Positions 46,201 to 52,042 are shown, counted from the first letter of the stretch. The stretch is DNA of 64,000 bases from Oegoconia quadripuncta (GCA_949316235.1 OX438741.1:20647124-20711123); one strand, 5' to 3'. Numbers and translations are program-made. The notes: generated from the sequence alone by a model not told the origin.

Positions 46201-46808
46201 GTATGTATGTATATGTGTGTGTGTGTATGTGTGTGTGTGTGTACATTACGTAAGTTATGTCATGCCATAAAACCATATATTTCAATTATAATGCAAACTT
46301 AAGGAAATAAGGACATTATAGTATTTTTCAATTTAGAATATCATAGTTACTCTTAAGTAGAATAATTTAAATATTCCAATCAGTGAATAGAATAATCTCA
46401 AATATAGTCGTATTTCAAACAAGTGAATTGAATGTAATATTCAATTTAAGTAATTCAGTAGAGCTTCCGTTTCATCATAACTAAGAGTTTTTAACCAAAC
46501 TGTTGTAACAATTTTATGACAAAACAGCTGAATTCCACTTCGTATACGTATTCTAGTATCACATACGTACGTTTTTCTCCTCCATAAATATAATCTCTCA
46601 CAATGTTGTCTGACTTCTTACCAGCTCGGACGGAGCCAGCTGCAACAACATAGCTTACTTCAACAACGGCTACACGGCCACCTGCAAACAGAAGTACGTG
46701 CAGCGATCAATGACAGCCATAGACAAATCCGGCAACATCAAGTTCGACATGCCCTTCAAAGTGCCTAGCTGTTGCTCCTGCGTTGCCACACACCACGGGA
46801 AAAAATAA
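16260..46808 (+). CDS. spz: Spätzle-type cytokine precursor (gene 1), six exons
   Basis: A secreted proprotein: proteolysis should release a dimeric cystine-knot ligand that binds Toll on the cell surface, triggering the Toll/NF-kB pathway in immunity or development. Exons: 16260-16298, 39292-39703, 41570-41733, 43686-43796, 45403-45503 and 46625-46808. Splice phases agree throughout and give 336 residues. Order: signal peptide (MDWIFQCVLWITL plus FQTSA), Arg/Glu-rich disordered prodomain (exon 2), ICDNVPNYP motif, predicted cleavage after IAQR (R226), then a 110-residue knot with seven Cys ending PSCCSC. The mature length fits the roughly 106-108 residues known for insect Spätzle. The join of exon 1 to exon 2 across 23 kb is inferred from phase, signal-peptide logic and the matching exon in gene 2. 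Additional prodomain exons in that intron cannot be excluded. Confidence 0.85.
16690..17024 (-). mobile_element. SINE1 copy, near full length
   Basis: Reverse copy with a T10 start (complement of the tail) and intact A- and B-box-like sequences, in intron 1 of Spätzle gene 1. Confidence 0.88.
17262..17460 (+). mobile_element. Non-LTR 3'-end fragment (uncertain)
   Basis: CCCCTGAGAAGAACAAGAG and the following TTTTAAAAACAAGG resemble 19555-19600 (CCCCAGAGAAGAACGAG). Both end with a stretch ATCATCNAG, then TCNGANATTTTA. Non-coding tail of a retroelement, in intron 1. Confidence 0.45.
17470..17859. other. Unassigned intronic DNA
   Basis: No gene or matched repeat seen; several GTAGGTA-type short repeats. 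Confidence 0.35.
17860..18269. mobile_element. MITE with TATTRGGTC ends, copy 1
   Basis: About 410 bp. The ends TATTGGGTCTTTACCTATGA and the complement of its right end (CATAGGTGAGGACCTAATA) form TIRs of about 26 bp. It is nearly identical to 42206-42629, and a deleted copy lies at 45005-45070. No ORF, so it depends on another element for transposition. Confidence 0.8.
18400..18640. repeat. Diverged dispersed repeat
   Basis: Contains AACCGATTTCAGTCAAACAT and is loosely similar to 40020-40240, a non-coding pattern common in lepidopteran repeats. Boundaries unknown. Confidence 0.35.
19100..19357 (-). mobile_element. SINE2 copy, diverged
   Basis: Reverse orientation, from AACCATCTAGTTCCAC to TATACCAGGTCGTC, with a degraded B box (GGATTCGAAG). 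Confidence 0.75.
19432..19680 (-). mobile_element. Non-LTR 3'-end fragment
   Basis: Starts with CAAAGTCAAAGTCAAAAAAT, a simple-repeat tail in reverse, followed by AATATTTATTTC and AGAGAAGAACGAG. Similar to 17262-17460. No coding potential left. Confidence 0.45.
19683..20255 (-). mobile_element. Non-LTR 3' end with reverse transcriptase C-terminus
   Basis: A TTTA-repeat tail and 3' UTR (AAGGCGAGCTTATCCC) on the minus strand follow a frame at 20010-20249 that reads RLWNSLPTNIRDSQSLPIFK, a C-terminal motif found in Jockey/CR1-type elements. The rest of the element is missing. The same family is nested at 34463-34920. Confidence 0.75.
20256..20919. other. Unassigned intronic DNA
   Basis: No supported gene. 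A short block near 20680-20830 (CCTTTACCATAGGGATTGCC) looks repeat-derived. Confidence 0.35.
20920..21256 (+). mobile_element. SINE1 copy, full length
   Basis: Complete head, body and A11 tail. Confidence 0.92.
21364..21394. repeat. (GATA)n microsatellite
   Basis: About seven GATA units. Confidence 0.9.
21776..21855 (+). repeat. Dispersed repeat fragment (CCCGCGGCTTCGCCTG type)
   Basis: Matches 10484-10560 and the complement of 39870-39930. Confidence 0.65.
22005..22180 (+). repeat. Dispersed repeat beginning GGGGTTCCGTACC
   Basis: A pattern I recognise from lepidopteran interspersed repeats (GGTTCCGTACCCAAAGAGTA, then a CTGTCAGTTTGTC stretch). Non-coding. Confidence 0.45.
22500..22760 (-). 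pseudogene. Non-LTR reverse transcriptase C-terminal fragment
   Basis: The minus strand reads a broken C-terminal motif of the WNFLP type, and TCTTGAAGATCCCAAGG encodes a LGIFK-like stretch. A 5'-truncated relative is at 9481-9665. Confidence 0.6.
22955..23177 (-). mobile_element. SINE2-related copy, separate subfamily
   Basis: The head complement (CACTACACCAATCGGTCGTC) and an intact B box (GGGATTCGAACCC) match SINE2. The 3' part is shortened (CATCCAGTCCCAAACTAAGC in place of the CATCTAGTTCCAC type). Confidence 0.75.
23386..23810 (+). pseudogene. Non-LTR reverse transcriptase C-terminus and tail
   Basis: The frame to 23668 ends with RVVQAWNNLPEEVVS and SVNSFKNTLDKL, the end motif of a Jockey/CR1-type reverse transcriptase. 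A short 3' UTR and an AATAAA-rich tail follow. The upstream part switches to a repeat beginning CCGACTCCAAAAAGGAGG. Confidence 0.7.
24080..24397 (-). mobile_element. SINE1 copy
   Basis: Reverse copy with a small internal deletion (part of the TCTCTGACAACCGG block). Confidence 0.88.
24400..24950. other. Unassigned intronic DNA
   Basis: No supported feature. Confidence 0.35.
24955..25545 (+). pseudogene. Non-LTR retrotransposon RNase H fragment
   Basis: The frame LQWIPSHVGIIGNEEVDKLA is the RNase H C-terminal signature of I/R1-type elements. Frameshifts follow, with LRLRSGHIPL and a C-terminal stretch to 25469. Inactive 3' remnant in intron 1 of Spätzle gene 1. Confidence 0.75.
25550..26080. 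other. Unassigned intronic DNA
   Basis: No supported feature. Confidence 0.35.
26085..26760 (-). pseudogene. Non-LTR retrotransposon endonuclease fragment
   Basis: On the minus strand AYRPQ, then IILLGDFNIN, is the APE-type endonuclease signature, followed by TLSDLIVT and a linker to LPWFTNNVR (frame 26089-26535). At least two in-frame stops lie upstream (26.6-26.7 kb). Reverse transcriptase is absent, so this is an internal fragment. Confidence 0.75.
26760..27515. other. Unassigned intronic DNA
   Basis: AT-rich, with no supported feature. Confidence 0.35.
27519..27824 (+). mobile_element. SINE1 copy
   Basis: Near full length, with a small internal deletion after the TTGGCGGTAGGGCATTTTAA block and a damaged B box. 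Confidence 0.9.
27830..28195. other. Unassigned intronic DNA
   Basis: No supported feature. Confidence 0.35.
28196..28310 (+). mobile_element. SINE3 head fragment
   Basis: GTCGGTGGCGCAGTGG (A-box region) through GCAGGCCATGTACCAATGAG; the 3' half is missing. Confidence 0.7.
28650..28890 (+). pseudogene. Non-LTR reverse transcriptase C-terminal fragment (WAGHVCRM type)
   Basis: The frame reads DWAGHVCRMPDDMWAKIATT, then RRRRGRPKRRWRDELD, and ends FAQQWDSMGS followed by TAATAATAATAA. This Arg-rich C-terminus recurs in lepidopteran non-LTR elements. Only the last 70 or so codons remain. Confidence 0.75.
29164..29400 (+). mobile_element. SINE2 copy
   Basis: Complete head and body with a few substitutions (GGTTCGAATGCC in the B box). 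Confidence 0.83.
29559..29985. mobile_element. MITE with GGCTGGTYTACACWG ends and internal CGAGYTACTG repeats
   Basis: The ends AAGGCTGGTTTACACAGTCC and the complement of GTGTAGACCAGCCATT form imperfect TIRs of about 25 bp. Inside, the motif GCGAGTTACTG / CGAGCTACTG recurs many times in both orientations. More GC-rich than its surroundings. No ORF. Confidence 0.7.
30282..30880 (+). repeat. 600-bp repeat ending in paired CACCGATCGGTG palindromes and TTAA, copy 1
   Basis: Closely matches 60259-60888. The right end carries two copies of the 12-bp perfect palindrome CACCGATCGGTG (30803-30814 and 30848-30859) around a TATAAAA sequence, then a CGTCCGTCTAAGG block and TTAA. The TTAA terminus suggests a piggyBac-type non-autonomous element, but the left end lacks TTAA in both copies. 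No ORF. Confidence 0.7.
30890..31415. other. Unassigned intronic DNA
   Basis: No supported feature. Confidence 0.35.
31420..31456 (+). repeat. TTTGGGTG-motif repeat, 5' fragment
   Basis: CATACATACGTAACGTCACG and CTTTATCCCAGATAA, cut off where the SINE1 begins. Confidence 0.55.
31457..31788 (+). mobile_element. SINE1 copy, full length
   Basis: Complete, with an A7 tail, inserted in or next to a TTTGGGTG repeat. Confidence 0.92.
31906..32440. repeat. Long dispersed repeat, copy B (partner at 1597-2033)
   Basis: Shares most of its length with copy A. It carries one insertion of about 40 bases near 32165-32207 and an extra block around 32310-32390 (CTTGTGAAACTAATG). Confidence 0.7.
32507..32770 (+). 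mobile_element. SINE3 copy with internal deletion in the head
   Basis: GCCGAGCGTCCGGTGGCTCC joins directly to GCCATGTACCACCGAGG, so the B box is lost. The body and the CGCTGCAGTGGGATATTTAC end remain. Confidence 0.78.
32780..33440. other. Unassigned intronic DNA
   Basis: No supported gene. A short ACGCGGCTCCGCCCGTG block near 33365 resembles the end of a dispersed repeat. Confidence 0.35.
33448..33745 (+). repeat. TTTGGGTG-motif repeat, long copy
   Basis: Matches 566-860 over most of its length (AAGCGTTTGGGTGCTCC, ACACGTGCAAGTCTTTAGAT, CGACACCCATGGGAAGAG), with a short local duplication of the CCCAAA block. Confidence 0.65.
34253..35055. mobile_element. Foldback MITE (CAGGGTGAA ends) with a nested retroelement
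   Basis: The ends CAGGGTGAA and TTTCACCCTG are flanked by TA, as in Tc1/mariner-type MITEs. The arms form an imperfect inverted repeat of roughly 150 bp (GGTGACNCCACTCYTGATTA, GAACAACTTTCC and an AATTCGATCAAA block on both sides). A non-LTR 3' end sits between the arms. Confidence 0.8.
34463..34920 (-). mobile_element. Non-LTR 3' end nested in the MITE
   Basis: ATTTATTT tail, AACACTTTATTGCATATA, the AAGGCGAGCTTATCTC 3' UTR, and a short minus-strand coding end (DIRDSQSLPIFK-like). Same family as 19683-20255. Confidence 0.75.
35380..35685 (-). mobile_element. SINE1 copy, strongly diverged
   Basis: Retains GACCTCAATTACACCTGATG, GATGAGGTCGAAGGTGGAAG and a degraded head (ACGCCACAGACGGTT); the middle is rearranged. 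Confidence 0.7.
35706..35966 (-). mobile_element. SINE2 3' part, interrupted
   Basis: ATCCTTGGACGTACACACAT and CATCTAGTTCCACACTAA are followed by a foreign block at about 35763-35905. The SINE then resumes with a GCGTGAGTTATGTATACCAG stretch until the foldback element starts at 35967. Confidence 0.65.
35763..35905. repeat. Small foldback repeat (second copy at 57508-57613)
   Basis: Contains AGCGTAGATCTGCTCTTGG, GAGATGCCGCTATACAAGAT and CATTCTGTAATACGG. It is the inverted equivalent of 57508-57613 in Spätzle gene 2. The ends are partly palindromic. Confidence 0.65.
35967..37079. mobile_element. 1.1-kb foldback element with about 61-bp TIRs
   Basis: 35967-36027 (AATATCATGCTAGTAGTGTA onward) is the near-exact complement of 37019-37079. 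Within it a second inverted pair (TGGACCTAATTC at about 36083, GAATTAGGTCCA at about 36891) bounds an inner element. No transposase frame. A 68-codon frame at 36370 has no recognisable domain. Confidence 0.78.
36083..36902. mobile_element. Inner inverted-repeat element
   Basis: Bounded by TGGACCTAATTC and its complement, with further internal repeats such as GCCGCTAATTATAATTAGC and GGCTAACTCAACTTAG. Possibly a MITE inserted in the outer element. Boundaries approximate. Confidence 0.5.
37080..37835. other. Unassigned intronic DNA
   Basis: No supported feature. An ATAAAATAAAATAAA stretch near 37185 is probably a retroelement tail. Confidence 0.35.
37838..38100 (+). mobile_element. SINE1 copy, diverged and internally deleted
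   Basis: Head and 3' body recognisable; the B box is rearranged (GGGTTCGGTGTCAG) and the A tail is missing. Confidence 0.8.
38103..39000 (+). other. Unassigned intronic DNA, possible retroelement end
   Basis: A 124-codon frame (38601-38975) ends RRIHELIKDVDRFQPVILKF and so on, then AATAAAAATAAATAAA. The basic composition and A/T-rich tail suggest a retroelement end, but I do not recognise the protein. Confidence 0.3.
39002..39261 (-). mobile_element. SINE2 copy directly upstream of Spätzle gene 1 exon 2
   Basis: Complete reverse copy (CAGCGCCATCTAGTTCCAC to CACCAAACAGGTCGTC). Its end lies 30 bases before the exon 2 acceptor, so the branch point is in or next to SINE sequence. Confidence 0.88.
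39292..39703 (+). CDS. spz: Spätzle gene 1 exon 2 (Arg/Glu-rich prodomain)
   Basis: Bounded by TTTTTCTTTATCAG and a GTAAGT donor in phase 1. A second AG six bases on (CAGTTTCAG) offers an in-frame alternative start at 39298. It encodes the end of the signal peptide (TSAYRC), a Pro/Tyr/His-rich stretch (GIPFYPPYHEDSQEYPSHF) and a low-complexity Arg/Glu/Ser segment (AHERINERSAERSNERPSQR). No counterpart exists in gene 2. The apparent frame start at 39223 lies in SINE2 sequence and is not used. Confidence 0.85.
39741..39935 (-). repeat. Dispersed repeat (CCGTTCATCCGTTTCGCCGT type)
   Basis: Reverse equivalent of the repeat at 10484-11000 without the SINE3 insertion. It begins 38 bases after the exon 2 donor. 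Confidence 0.65.
40329..40690 (-). mobile_element. GC-rich island, probable retroelement 3' end
   Basis: A run of T (poly-A on the minus strand) is followed by about 350 bases of strongly GC-rich DNA (GACCCGCCGCTGACGGGGGT, GCGCGGCGCCCGCCGCCAGG) unlike the flanks. All frames are open but have no recognisable domain. R1/TRAS-like elements of moths are often GC-rich, so a 5'-truncated copy is the simplest reading. Confidence 0.45.
40850..41228. mobile_element. MITE-like repeat (TCTTGAG/CTCAAGA-rich), copy 1
   Basis: Matches 58708-59010 and partly 59600-59735. Marks include GAGGCTGTATCACCCGAGAT, TTGACGCTATCTCAAGCTCC and CAGCGGCGAATGAATGATAG. It carries a 41-base insertion with an 11-base duplication that the 58.7-kb copy lacks. 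Confidence 0.72.
40969..41009 (+). mobile_element. 41-base non-LTR tail insertion
   Basis: ACGAATCTTGA flanks both sides (40958-40968 and 41010-41020). The inserted bases (GAAACTTGCCTCGACACGAA, then GAA repeats) equal the complement of 56470-56505, the end of a non-LTR element. Confidence 0.7.
41570..41733 (+). CDS. spz: Spätzle gene 1 exon 3
   Basis: Acceptor TTTACTATAG, phase 1 in, phase 0 out at GTAATT. Encodes ELDRPATRDSVVFPGPTSKS and then DECRKVGICDNVPNYPKELA, the Cys motif found at the matching place in gene 2 ([16 protein letters not shown]). Confidence 0.9.
41768..41890 (-). mobile_element. SINE3 3'-end fragment next to exon 3
   Basis: CATCATCAGCCCGAAACATC, CACTGCAGGGATATACACC and GGGAACTTCACATC in reverse, starting about 35 bases after the exon 3 donor. 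Confidence 0.78.
41937..42205 (-). repeat. TTTGGGTG-motif repeat, long reverse copy
   Basis: Complement of the 566-860 copy (CATCTCTTCCCGTGGGTGTC, GGAACACCCAAACACTA, CCCCATTTGAGATAAAAG). The TATTRGGTC MITE abuts its end. Confidence 0.68.
42206..42629. mobile_element. MITE with TATTRGGTC ends, copy 2
   Basis: Nearly identical to 17860-18269, with an extra CGTTAATCATG block near the left end and the same TIRs. Confidence 0.8.
42630..43035. other. Unassigned intronic DNA
   Basis: A 42770-42990 block (GGTAGCATAGGGTCGGTCCT and so on) looks like a decayed retroelement but I cannot assign it. Confidence 0.3.
43038..43308 (+). mobile_element. SINE2 copy, full length
   Basis: Complete head, B box (GGTTCGAATCCC) and 3' end. 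It is an inverted partner of the copy at 44211. Confidence 0.88.
43500..43655 (+). mobile_element. Non-LTR 3' tail fragment
   Basis: GAAGAGATCGCTTTTAGTGA, AAGGTCGCCAAATTGTAC and TCTGTTGTGCAATAAAGTG. This ends about 30 bases before Spätzle exon 4. Confidence 0.65.
43686..43796 (+). CDS. spz: Spätzle gene 1 exon 4 (activation site)
   Basis: 37 codons, phase 0 in and out, with acceptor TTTTGTTTCACAG and donor GTTGGT. It ends DELDTPEIAQR, then IGPADQNIELC. The Arg is the likely protease cleavage site and the Cys the first of the knot. IAQR-type sites are known in moth Spätzle activation. Confidence 0.9.
43975..44115 (-). mobile_element. Non-LTR 3' tail fragment
   Basis: An AATAC-repeat tail, AGGCGGTCTTATCACTAAAA and GCGATCTCTTCCAG, the complement of the 43500-43655 type. 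Confidence 0.65.
44211..44470 (-). mobile_element. SINE2 copy, full length
   Basis: Reverse, complete, with B box GGGATTCGAACCC. Confidence 0.88.
44471..45000. other. Unassigned DNA with a GC-richer block
   Basis: 44640-44900 is GC-richer (GGTGGATAACCCTTACCCTC) and looks like a retroelement remnant. No domain recognised. Confidence 0.3.
45005..45070. mobile_element. TATTRGGTC MITE, deleted copy
   Basis: Only the left end and about 40 following bases remain. Confidence 0.6.
45140..45225 (-). repeat. TTTGGGTG-motif repeat fragment
   Basis: Contains GAAACACCCAAACGATATTT and AGCATAAAGCTTGTGATG. Confidence 0.5.
45403..45503 (+). CDS. spz: Spätzle gene 1 exon 5 (cystine knot)
   Basis: Acceptor TTCATTTGCAG, donor GTAAGT, 101 bp, phase 0 in and 2 out. 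Encodes IVMPEAAPDKNGDWYFILNE through GYRVEIC. Same length and phases as exon 4 of gene 2. Confidence 0.92.
45510..46620. other. Intron 5 of Spätzle gene 1
   Basis: Mostly unassigned. A GT/TATG microsatellite lies at 46175-46242. Confidence 0.5.
46175..46242. repeat. (GT)n/(TATG)n microsatellite
   Basis: Mixed GT and GTAT units. Confidence 0.9.
46625..46808 (+). CDS. spz: Spätzle gene 1 exon 6 (cystine knot end)
   Basis: Acceptor CTTCTTACCAG, 184 bp ending TAA. Encodes SDGASCNNIAYFNNGYTATC, KQKYVQRSMTAIDKSGNIKF and FKVPSCCSCVATHHGKK. The CKQKY and PSCCSC motifs are diagnostic of Spätzle knots. Confidence 0.95.
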
Positions 46809-46926
46809 TAACCTAATCTAGTTTAATTTATTGCTCAATGGCCTTGCGCATGTTTTGGACGTTACAAAACTGCGGGGCATCATTTTGTGTCGAATCGTAG
46901 TTGAAGTGCGTCATGGTATGTGTTGG

Positions 46927-46932
46927 AATAAA
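46927..46932 (+). terminator. Polyadenylation signal, Spätzle gene 1
   Basis: AATAAA about 120 bases after the stop codon; the first canonical signal downstream. Confidence 0.6.
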
Positions 46933-47089
46933 AAAAGATGCGCTTGTAGATACAGAACTCTATCGAGACATTGCAGTACTTATGCGATTCAATAACTATG
47001 CTTAATTTGGGTAATAGTGTCTTGACTATAAAATATAGATGGAAAGATAATGTTTTTGCTTGTTACTCCAGTCACAGACTTCTTTACAC

Positions 47090-47170
47090 AGACTCCACCT
47101 TCGACATCATCTTCACTTAACATCAGGTATGATTGAGGGCAATTACCAACCCGTTGTGCATAAAAAAAAT
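47090..47170 (+). mobile_element. SINE1 3'-end fragment
   Basis: CCTTCGACATCATCTTCACT through CCCGTTGTGCATAAAAAAAA. Confidence 0.8.
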
Positions 47171-47320
47171 AGAGATATACATAGGCGAATTTATTAAAAA
47201 TGATCTACTTATATAGGTATAGAATATCTGTGCATCTAGTGAGAAAGGCTTGTATTTTTCTTTATGGCGATTAATAAACAAAATTTTCTATTAATAATTA
47301 CATAATAATAATAATAATAA

Positions 47321-47579
47321 ATATCCTTAGACATACACATAGCGCCATCTAGTTCCACAGTAAGCAACTATAGGCTTGTGTTGTGGATACCAGATGGTTG
47401 ATATACTACATAAGTATTTTTTTTTTGTAAATAAATACTTATTATAAATCAAAATGTCCATAACTCGGGTACACATGTCCGTATTCATCACACAAACAAT
47501 ATGCCCCTAGCGGGATTCGAACACGCAACCTTTTGGTATAGTGGCCAGAGTTGCTAACCACTACACCAAACAGGTCGTC
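47321..47579 (-). mobile_element. SINE2 copy, full length
   Basis: Reverse, complete, preceded by an AATAAT run. Confidence 0.88.
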
Positions 47580-48183
47580 ATTACATTAACGGAAAGATAT
47601 CTTTAAAAGTGCTGGTAAAACGAAACGTGCAAACATTTACAATTCGTAAATATACTCGCATCACATTGCACCTCGTGATATCATACAATACAGGGTGCCC
47701 CAGATGAATAAGCACATGAACATATTAAAAAACATTATCTAGCAGATATAAATGATTTATTTAAAAACAGTAACAAATAAAAAGATGGAATTTAAATATA
47801 AACTAGAATGAATGTAAAAAATTGGGACCACGTGGCAAGCTACCAAAACGCTAGTAGCGTTTCCTCGCTTATAAGCGTTGAGCAAGGAAACAGCAAATGA
47901 ACATAGTTTTATGTTAAAATGTAAAAAAAACTGCATCAATTGAATTTTGACAAATACATTGGTCGAAACTAGAATCGAATCAGCAAAAAAGCCGAAAAAA
48001 ATTTAAAAATACAGGACACCAAATGATAGGTTTAATAATTAGGATTAAATCTCTCTAATTAATAATTGTCTCAAATTAAAGGATAACACGAAATTTAATA
48101 TCACGTCGCCTCAAATTTTATCTATGTGCACAGTACAAGTTTTGTTTCGATTTTAACTTTACTACGTTCACATCATCACATTC
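47580..48183. other. Unassigned intergenic DNA
   Basis: A 12-bp palindrome CGCTTATAAGCG lies near 47870. No gene seen. Confidence 0.35.
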
Positions 48184-48184
48184 T

Positions 48185-48383
48185 ACCACCATCTTATCTA
48201 AATCTGCCGCCAAGCAGCAATGTTAATAGCGGTGTTGTGTTCTGGTTGTCAGAGATAAGATAGCCAGTCCCCCAAATATGTTGAGGATTCCGGGTCAGTA
48301 CGCTTCCACCTTCGACCTCATCTTCACTTAACATCAGGTGTCATTGAGGTCAAGTACGAACCCGTAGTGCATAAAAAAAAAAA
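48185..48383 (+). mobile_element. SINE1 copy, 5' truncated
   Basis: Starts at TACCACCATCTTATCTAAAT and keeps the rest with an A-rich tail. Confidence 0.85.
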
Positions 48384-48526
48384 GAAAAAAGAGTACCAGA
48401 AAAATTGTTTAATTCACTTCGCCTTCTGAACTTAGTTATAAAAATTATTTAAAAATACTATGAATGCAGTTTATGTTGTCATAAAATAAAGTGATGGTTT
48501 ACTAAAATTTGCTTGTACTAAAAGGC

Positions 48527-48577
48527 AAGTGCCGCAAACTCGTAATTAGTAGTTAAAAACGCGTATTTGCGGCACTT
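48527..48577. repeat. Palindromic repeat, 12-bp perfect arms
   Basis: AAGTGCCGCAAA at 48527 pairs with TTTGCGGCACTT at 48566, around 27 bases. Possible MITE end pair. Confidence 0.55.
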
Positions 48578-48779
48578 TACTCCCTGGGCGAGGTCGGCGG
48601 CGGCACACTGTCAAAGTGTCATTAGTAGATTCTAGATTAATATAAGAGTACCTCTTATTTTTTATTAGGTTGCTTTTGAGATTTGCGCTAGGACTGTATA
48701 CACTCTTTCTACTGTACATAGTCATTCTGAGAGGCTGTCTAAAATAACTTTTATTTCTCGTCAAGTTTAATAGATGGAG

Positions 48780-49415
48780 TGAATTTGAGTTCCTGTGAAT
48801 TTAGAAGCTTTTCTTTATTGTATTTTTTATCTACTCCTATTACTACTATTAGGTATACCTATCTATAAGTGAAAAACATATGCTTATTGGGAAATCTTGC
48901 ACGTAGCGGCAACTCTAGATTCTTTTCTGACAAATAAATTTCAAATATTGAACAGAGAACACCAGATTACCGCTACAAAAGAATTCAAACCTACATACCT
49001 ATCTTAGTACAAATCGGTATAATATATTCAGGTTCCTATATCCACAATTTATTTTAAAATGGGGTTTTTAACCAAACTTTACTACGACAAGCTAGGTTAG
49101 TCATTGCGTTATTCTCACCGAGATGTCTGCTATCTGGGGTACTACACCGTAAGAATACTGCGTCGTTTAACGTATTTCATCTCTTTCAGATACACTTACG
49201 ATAAGGGACAGACGTATCAAACGTGATCCTATATATTTGCTTCACTAACGTAGCGTAACGTAACGTAACGATTCACAATGGTTCTATGTCGGAAAGTTTC
49301 CAAGGAAATACTGATGGGATTTTTTTTTATCAAAGAGGAAAAATTTTCAATTTATTTTAAAGAAAAATAAAAACATGTAAACTATTTGGTTTAGGCACAA
49401 AAACATAAAAATTTA
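48780..49415. other. Unassigned intergenic DNA
   Basis: No supported feature; a TAACG tandem (CGTAACGTAACGTAACG) is near 49252. Confidence 0.35.
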
Positions 49416-49419
49416 ATCG

Positions 49420-49625
49420 TCTCTGCATGTGGATGTCGTAAAAGGCGACTATGAGACTTTCCAAAAAAAAAAAAACATCTTTACATTCGCACGTACGATA
49501 TATTTCGCATAACGCCGATGGGCTCACCTGTCCCGTGTGTATTTCTGTATGTTTCGATTGGAATGTCGTTAACCACCTATTTGGTTGAGGGTCGTGTTCG
49601 TAATGTTATGTATGTATGTATGTAA
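49420..49625 (-). repeat. TTTGGGTG-family reverse copy, 5' part
   Basis: GTCGTAAAAGGCGACTATGA, the TATTTCTGTATGTTTCGATT block and a TATG-repeat end. Confidence 0.5.
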
Positions 49626-49629
49626 TCTT

Positions 49630-50730
49630 TGTGCGTAACCGTAAAAGGCGCAAATATGCTAATCTCAGTAAGGACTATAGTTTTTGCTCCGATTGGTTGG
49701 GCTAAGGAGGCCAGGCACTCATTGTCTTTTCTCGAAGTTTCAAATGACCGGAATTCTGGCCTCTTTCGCTCAGAGGGTAAGTCGCGCTGTTCAAAGAGGA
49801 AACTCACTTAGGCACCCTTCTTGTTCGGTCAGATCTAGGACAAATTTTCATTTTGATTTTGTTATAATGTACCTAAACTATAAGTAAGTGTAGATATATA
49901 TATATTTTATAACAAAATATTAAACATAACAAATGGAGTTTCGATATCGAACCATATTGCATTCACAAGATATGTATACTTCTTTGATTTTGCTTATCAT
50001 AATGTCTTTAAATAAGTTTTTAAACGACTCCAAAAACTATCACGACTGTATATTTTTTTTATGTATGTCCACCGATGTCATCAATAGTGGACTGATTTAA
50101 AAAAATCTCCTTTAATTCGAAAGAGTTTCTTCGCTTTTTAGTGACTTTTTTGGTTTTTGTTTAATCTTTTTTTTTTTTGAAGTCGTTTTATTTATATTTT
50201 AGAAGTTTATTTTACCAAATTATGTCATACACAAGCAATAAGTAGGAAAAATTGTCGTCATACTGCCCGTGTTAACTAACTTCATGTCATGGATTATGAA
50301 AATCCTTTTGGTACCTAAAGAGTGTCAAATCCATCCCTGCGTTTTGAACTCTGAGTTACGCTGCGACTCTTTGTTGACATAATTATCTCGTCTCATGCGT
50401 ATCCAATTATATTGCATTTAATTACGTTTTGTAAAATGTTAGGTTAACGTAATTAAAGGAAATTTTATATTCCAAACTTGCAGTTTGTTTTAACTTAATT
50501 TAAAATATTAAATATAAATGTATGTGTGTATAGCAGCCTAGATTTATGAGTTCGCCGAGGAATGACGCATCGTTGAACGAGTCTTGGTAAATTGTACTTA
50601 GGAAAATTTAACGAAAGTTAACGAGGCCGTTAACATTTTTTAAAGTTAACTTAAAAGTGAATCCGTTACCAAAATGTTAACATCGTTAAATAACGGGTTA
50701 ACGAGCTAATGCCCAGCTTTGCAAATACCT
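49630..50730. other. Unassigned intergenic DNA
   Basis: No supported gene. 50580-50720 contains a CGTTAAC-rich stretch (AACGAGGCCGTTAAC, AACATCGTTAAATAACG) that looks like decayed repeat. Confidence 0.35.
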
Positions 50731-50733
50731 ACG

Positions 50734-50938
50734 CGATTTGGTTGATGTTAGGGCATAGGGCTAGGATAGCTACGGCTACCACCATCTTATAACTGACTCT
50801 GCCGTCATGGTGTTTTCCGGCTGTTTCGAGATAACAGCCCGTCACCCAAAAAGTTGGAGGTTCTGCGTGAGCGTATTTTTACTCTAATCTAGTTACTATA
50901 ATTGAGGTCAAGCTCTAAGCAGTTGTGCATAAAATAAG
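50734..50938 (+). mobile_element. SINE1-related copy, strongly diverged, 5' truncated
   Basis: TTTGGTTGATGTTAGGGCAT, CTACCACCATCTTATAACTG and AATTGAGGTCAAGCTC remain. Confidence 0.6.
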
Positions 50939-50982
50939 ACACTTTGAGTTTCGACCAAAGTTTCCTTCCTATTCCTGTTTGG

Positions 50983-51251
50983 TTACCTGTTTGGTGTGGT
51001 GGTTACCAACTCTGACCACTATACCAAAAGGTTGCGGGTTCGAATCCCGCTAGGGGCATATGTTTGTGTGATGAATACGAACATGTGTACCCGAGTTATG
51101 GATGTTTTCATTTATAATAAGTATTTATTTACAAAAAAAAAAATGAATATTATGTAGCATAATCAACCATCTGGTATCCACAACACAAGCCTATAGTTGC
51201 TTACTGTGGAACTAGATGGCGCTGTATGTATGTCTAAGGATATTTATTTAT
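50983..51251 (+). mobile_element. SINE2 copy, full length
   Basis: Complete, with both internal promoter boxes and an ATTTATTTATA end. Confidence 0.88.
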
Positions 51252-51339
51252 ATTCCTGCTTCACTAATTCCTAAGGAAAAAGAAAACACACGTAGTTTGC
51301 TTGTTTGTTTGTAAGTTTGCTGTTTGTAGACTCTTTATT

Positions 51340-51440
51340 GTTCTTCATATGATAAATATACACTGATAAATTAAATGTAACTTAAAATTAAGTACAAAGG
51401 CGGGCTTATCCCATAAAGGGATCTCTTCCAGTCAACCTTA
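51340..51440 (-). mobile_element. Non-LTR 3' UTR fragment
   Basis: AAGGCGGGCTTATCCCATAA and AGGGATCTCTTCCAGTCAAC, the same 3' UTR type as 19683 and 34463. Confidence 0.55.
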
Positions 51441-52042
51441 GTTTAATATAAAAGAACACAATGACTGGGCGTACAAAAAGCAAAACATTTTCATTAAAAT
51501 ATGAATCTACATATTATATACTTACCTACCTACTATACTACAATAGATAATGTATACTTACATAATACGTAGTATTATTTACAGGATAAATAGTGGCATA
51601 TGTCAATGCTAGAAATAAAAATAAATTTGCAGAACACATAAACCGACTCTCCAAAATCAGTAATTCAATAAGGTATTTCAATAAAGTTCCCGTTGATATA
51701 AAATCTTTCTTATAACAAATTTAGAGCTGCTACTTTAAAATAACAACTTATTATTATATAATATAAGACTATAAGAAGATAATCATCCATGAACATAAAC
51801 ATCGTTCGCATACCAGGCTATTTCACAATTACTAATGAAATAGTATAAAAGCCTTTTTTTTAAACCGAACAATCATTCTTGGTTGTTCTTCTCAGGGTTC
51901 AAAATTGCATTTTTTGACAAAACATAGAATTTTTGGACTTTGAATTTTGACTTTAAGATGTAGAGCTAGGTATCTGTAGCGAAAGGTTCTCTGTTATTGG
52001 AAAAGACTTCTTGACGATTATAATTATTGGCCAAATAGAAAA
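51441..52042. other. Unassigned intergenic DNA upstream of Spätzle gene 2
   Basis: No supported feature; a retroelement remnant is possible near 51880-51950. Confidence 0.35.
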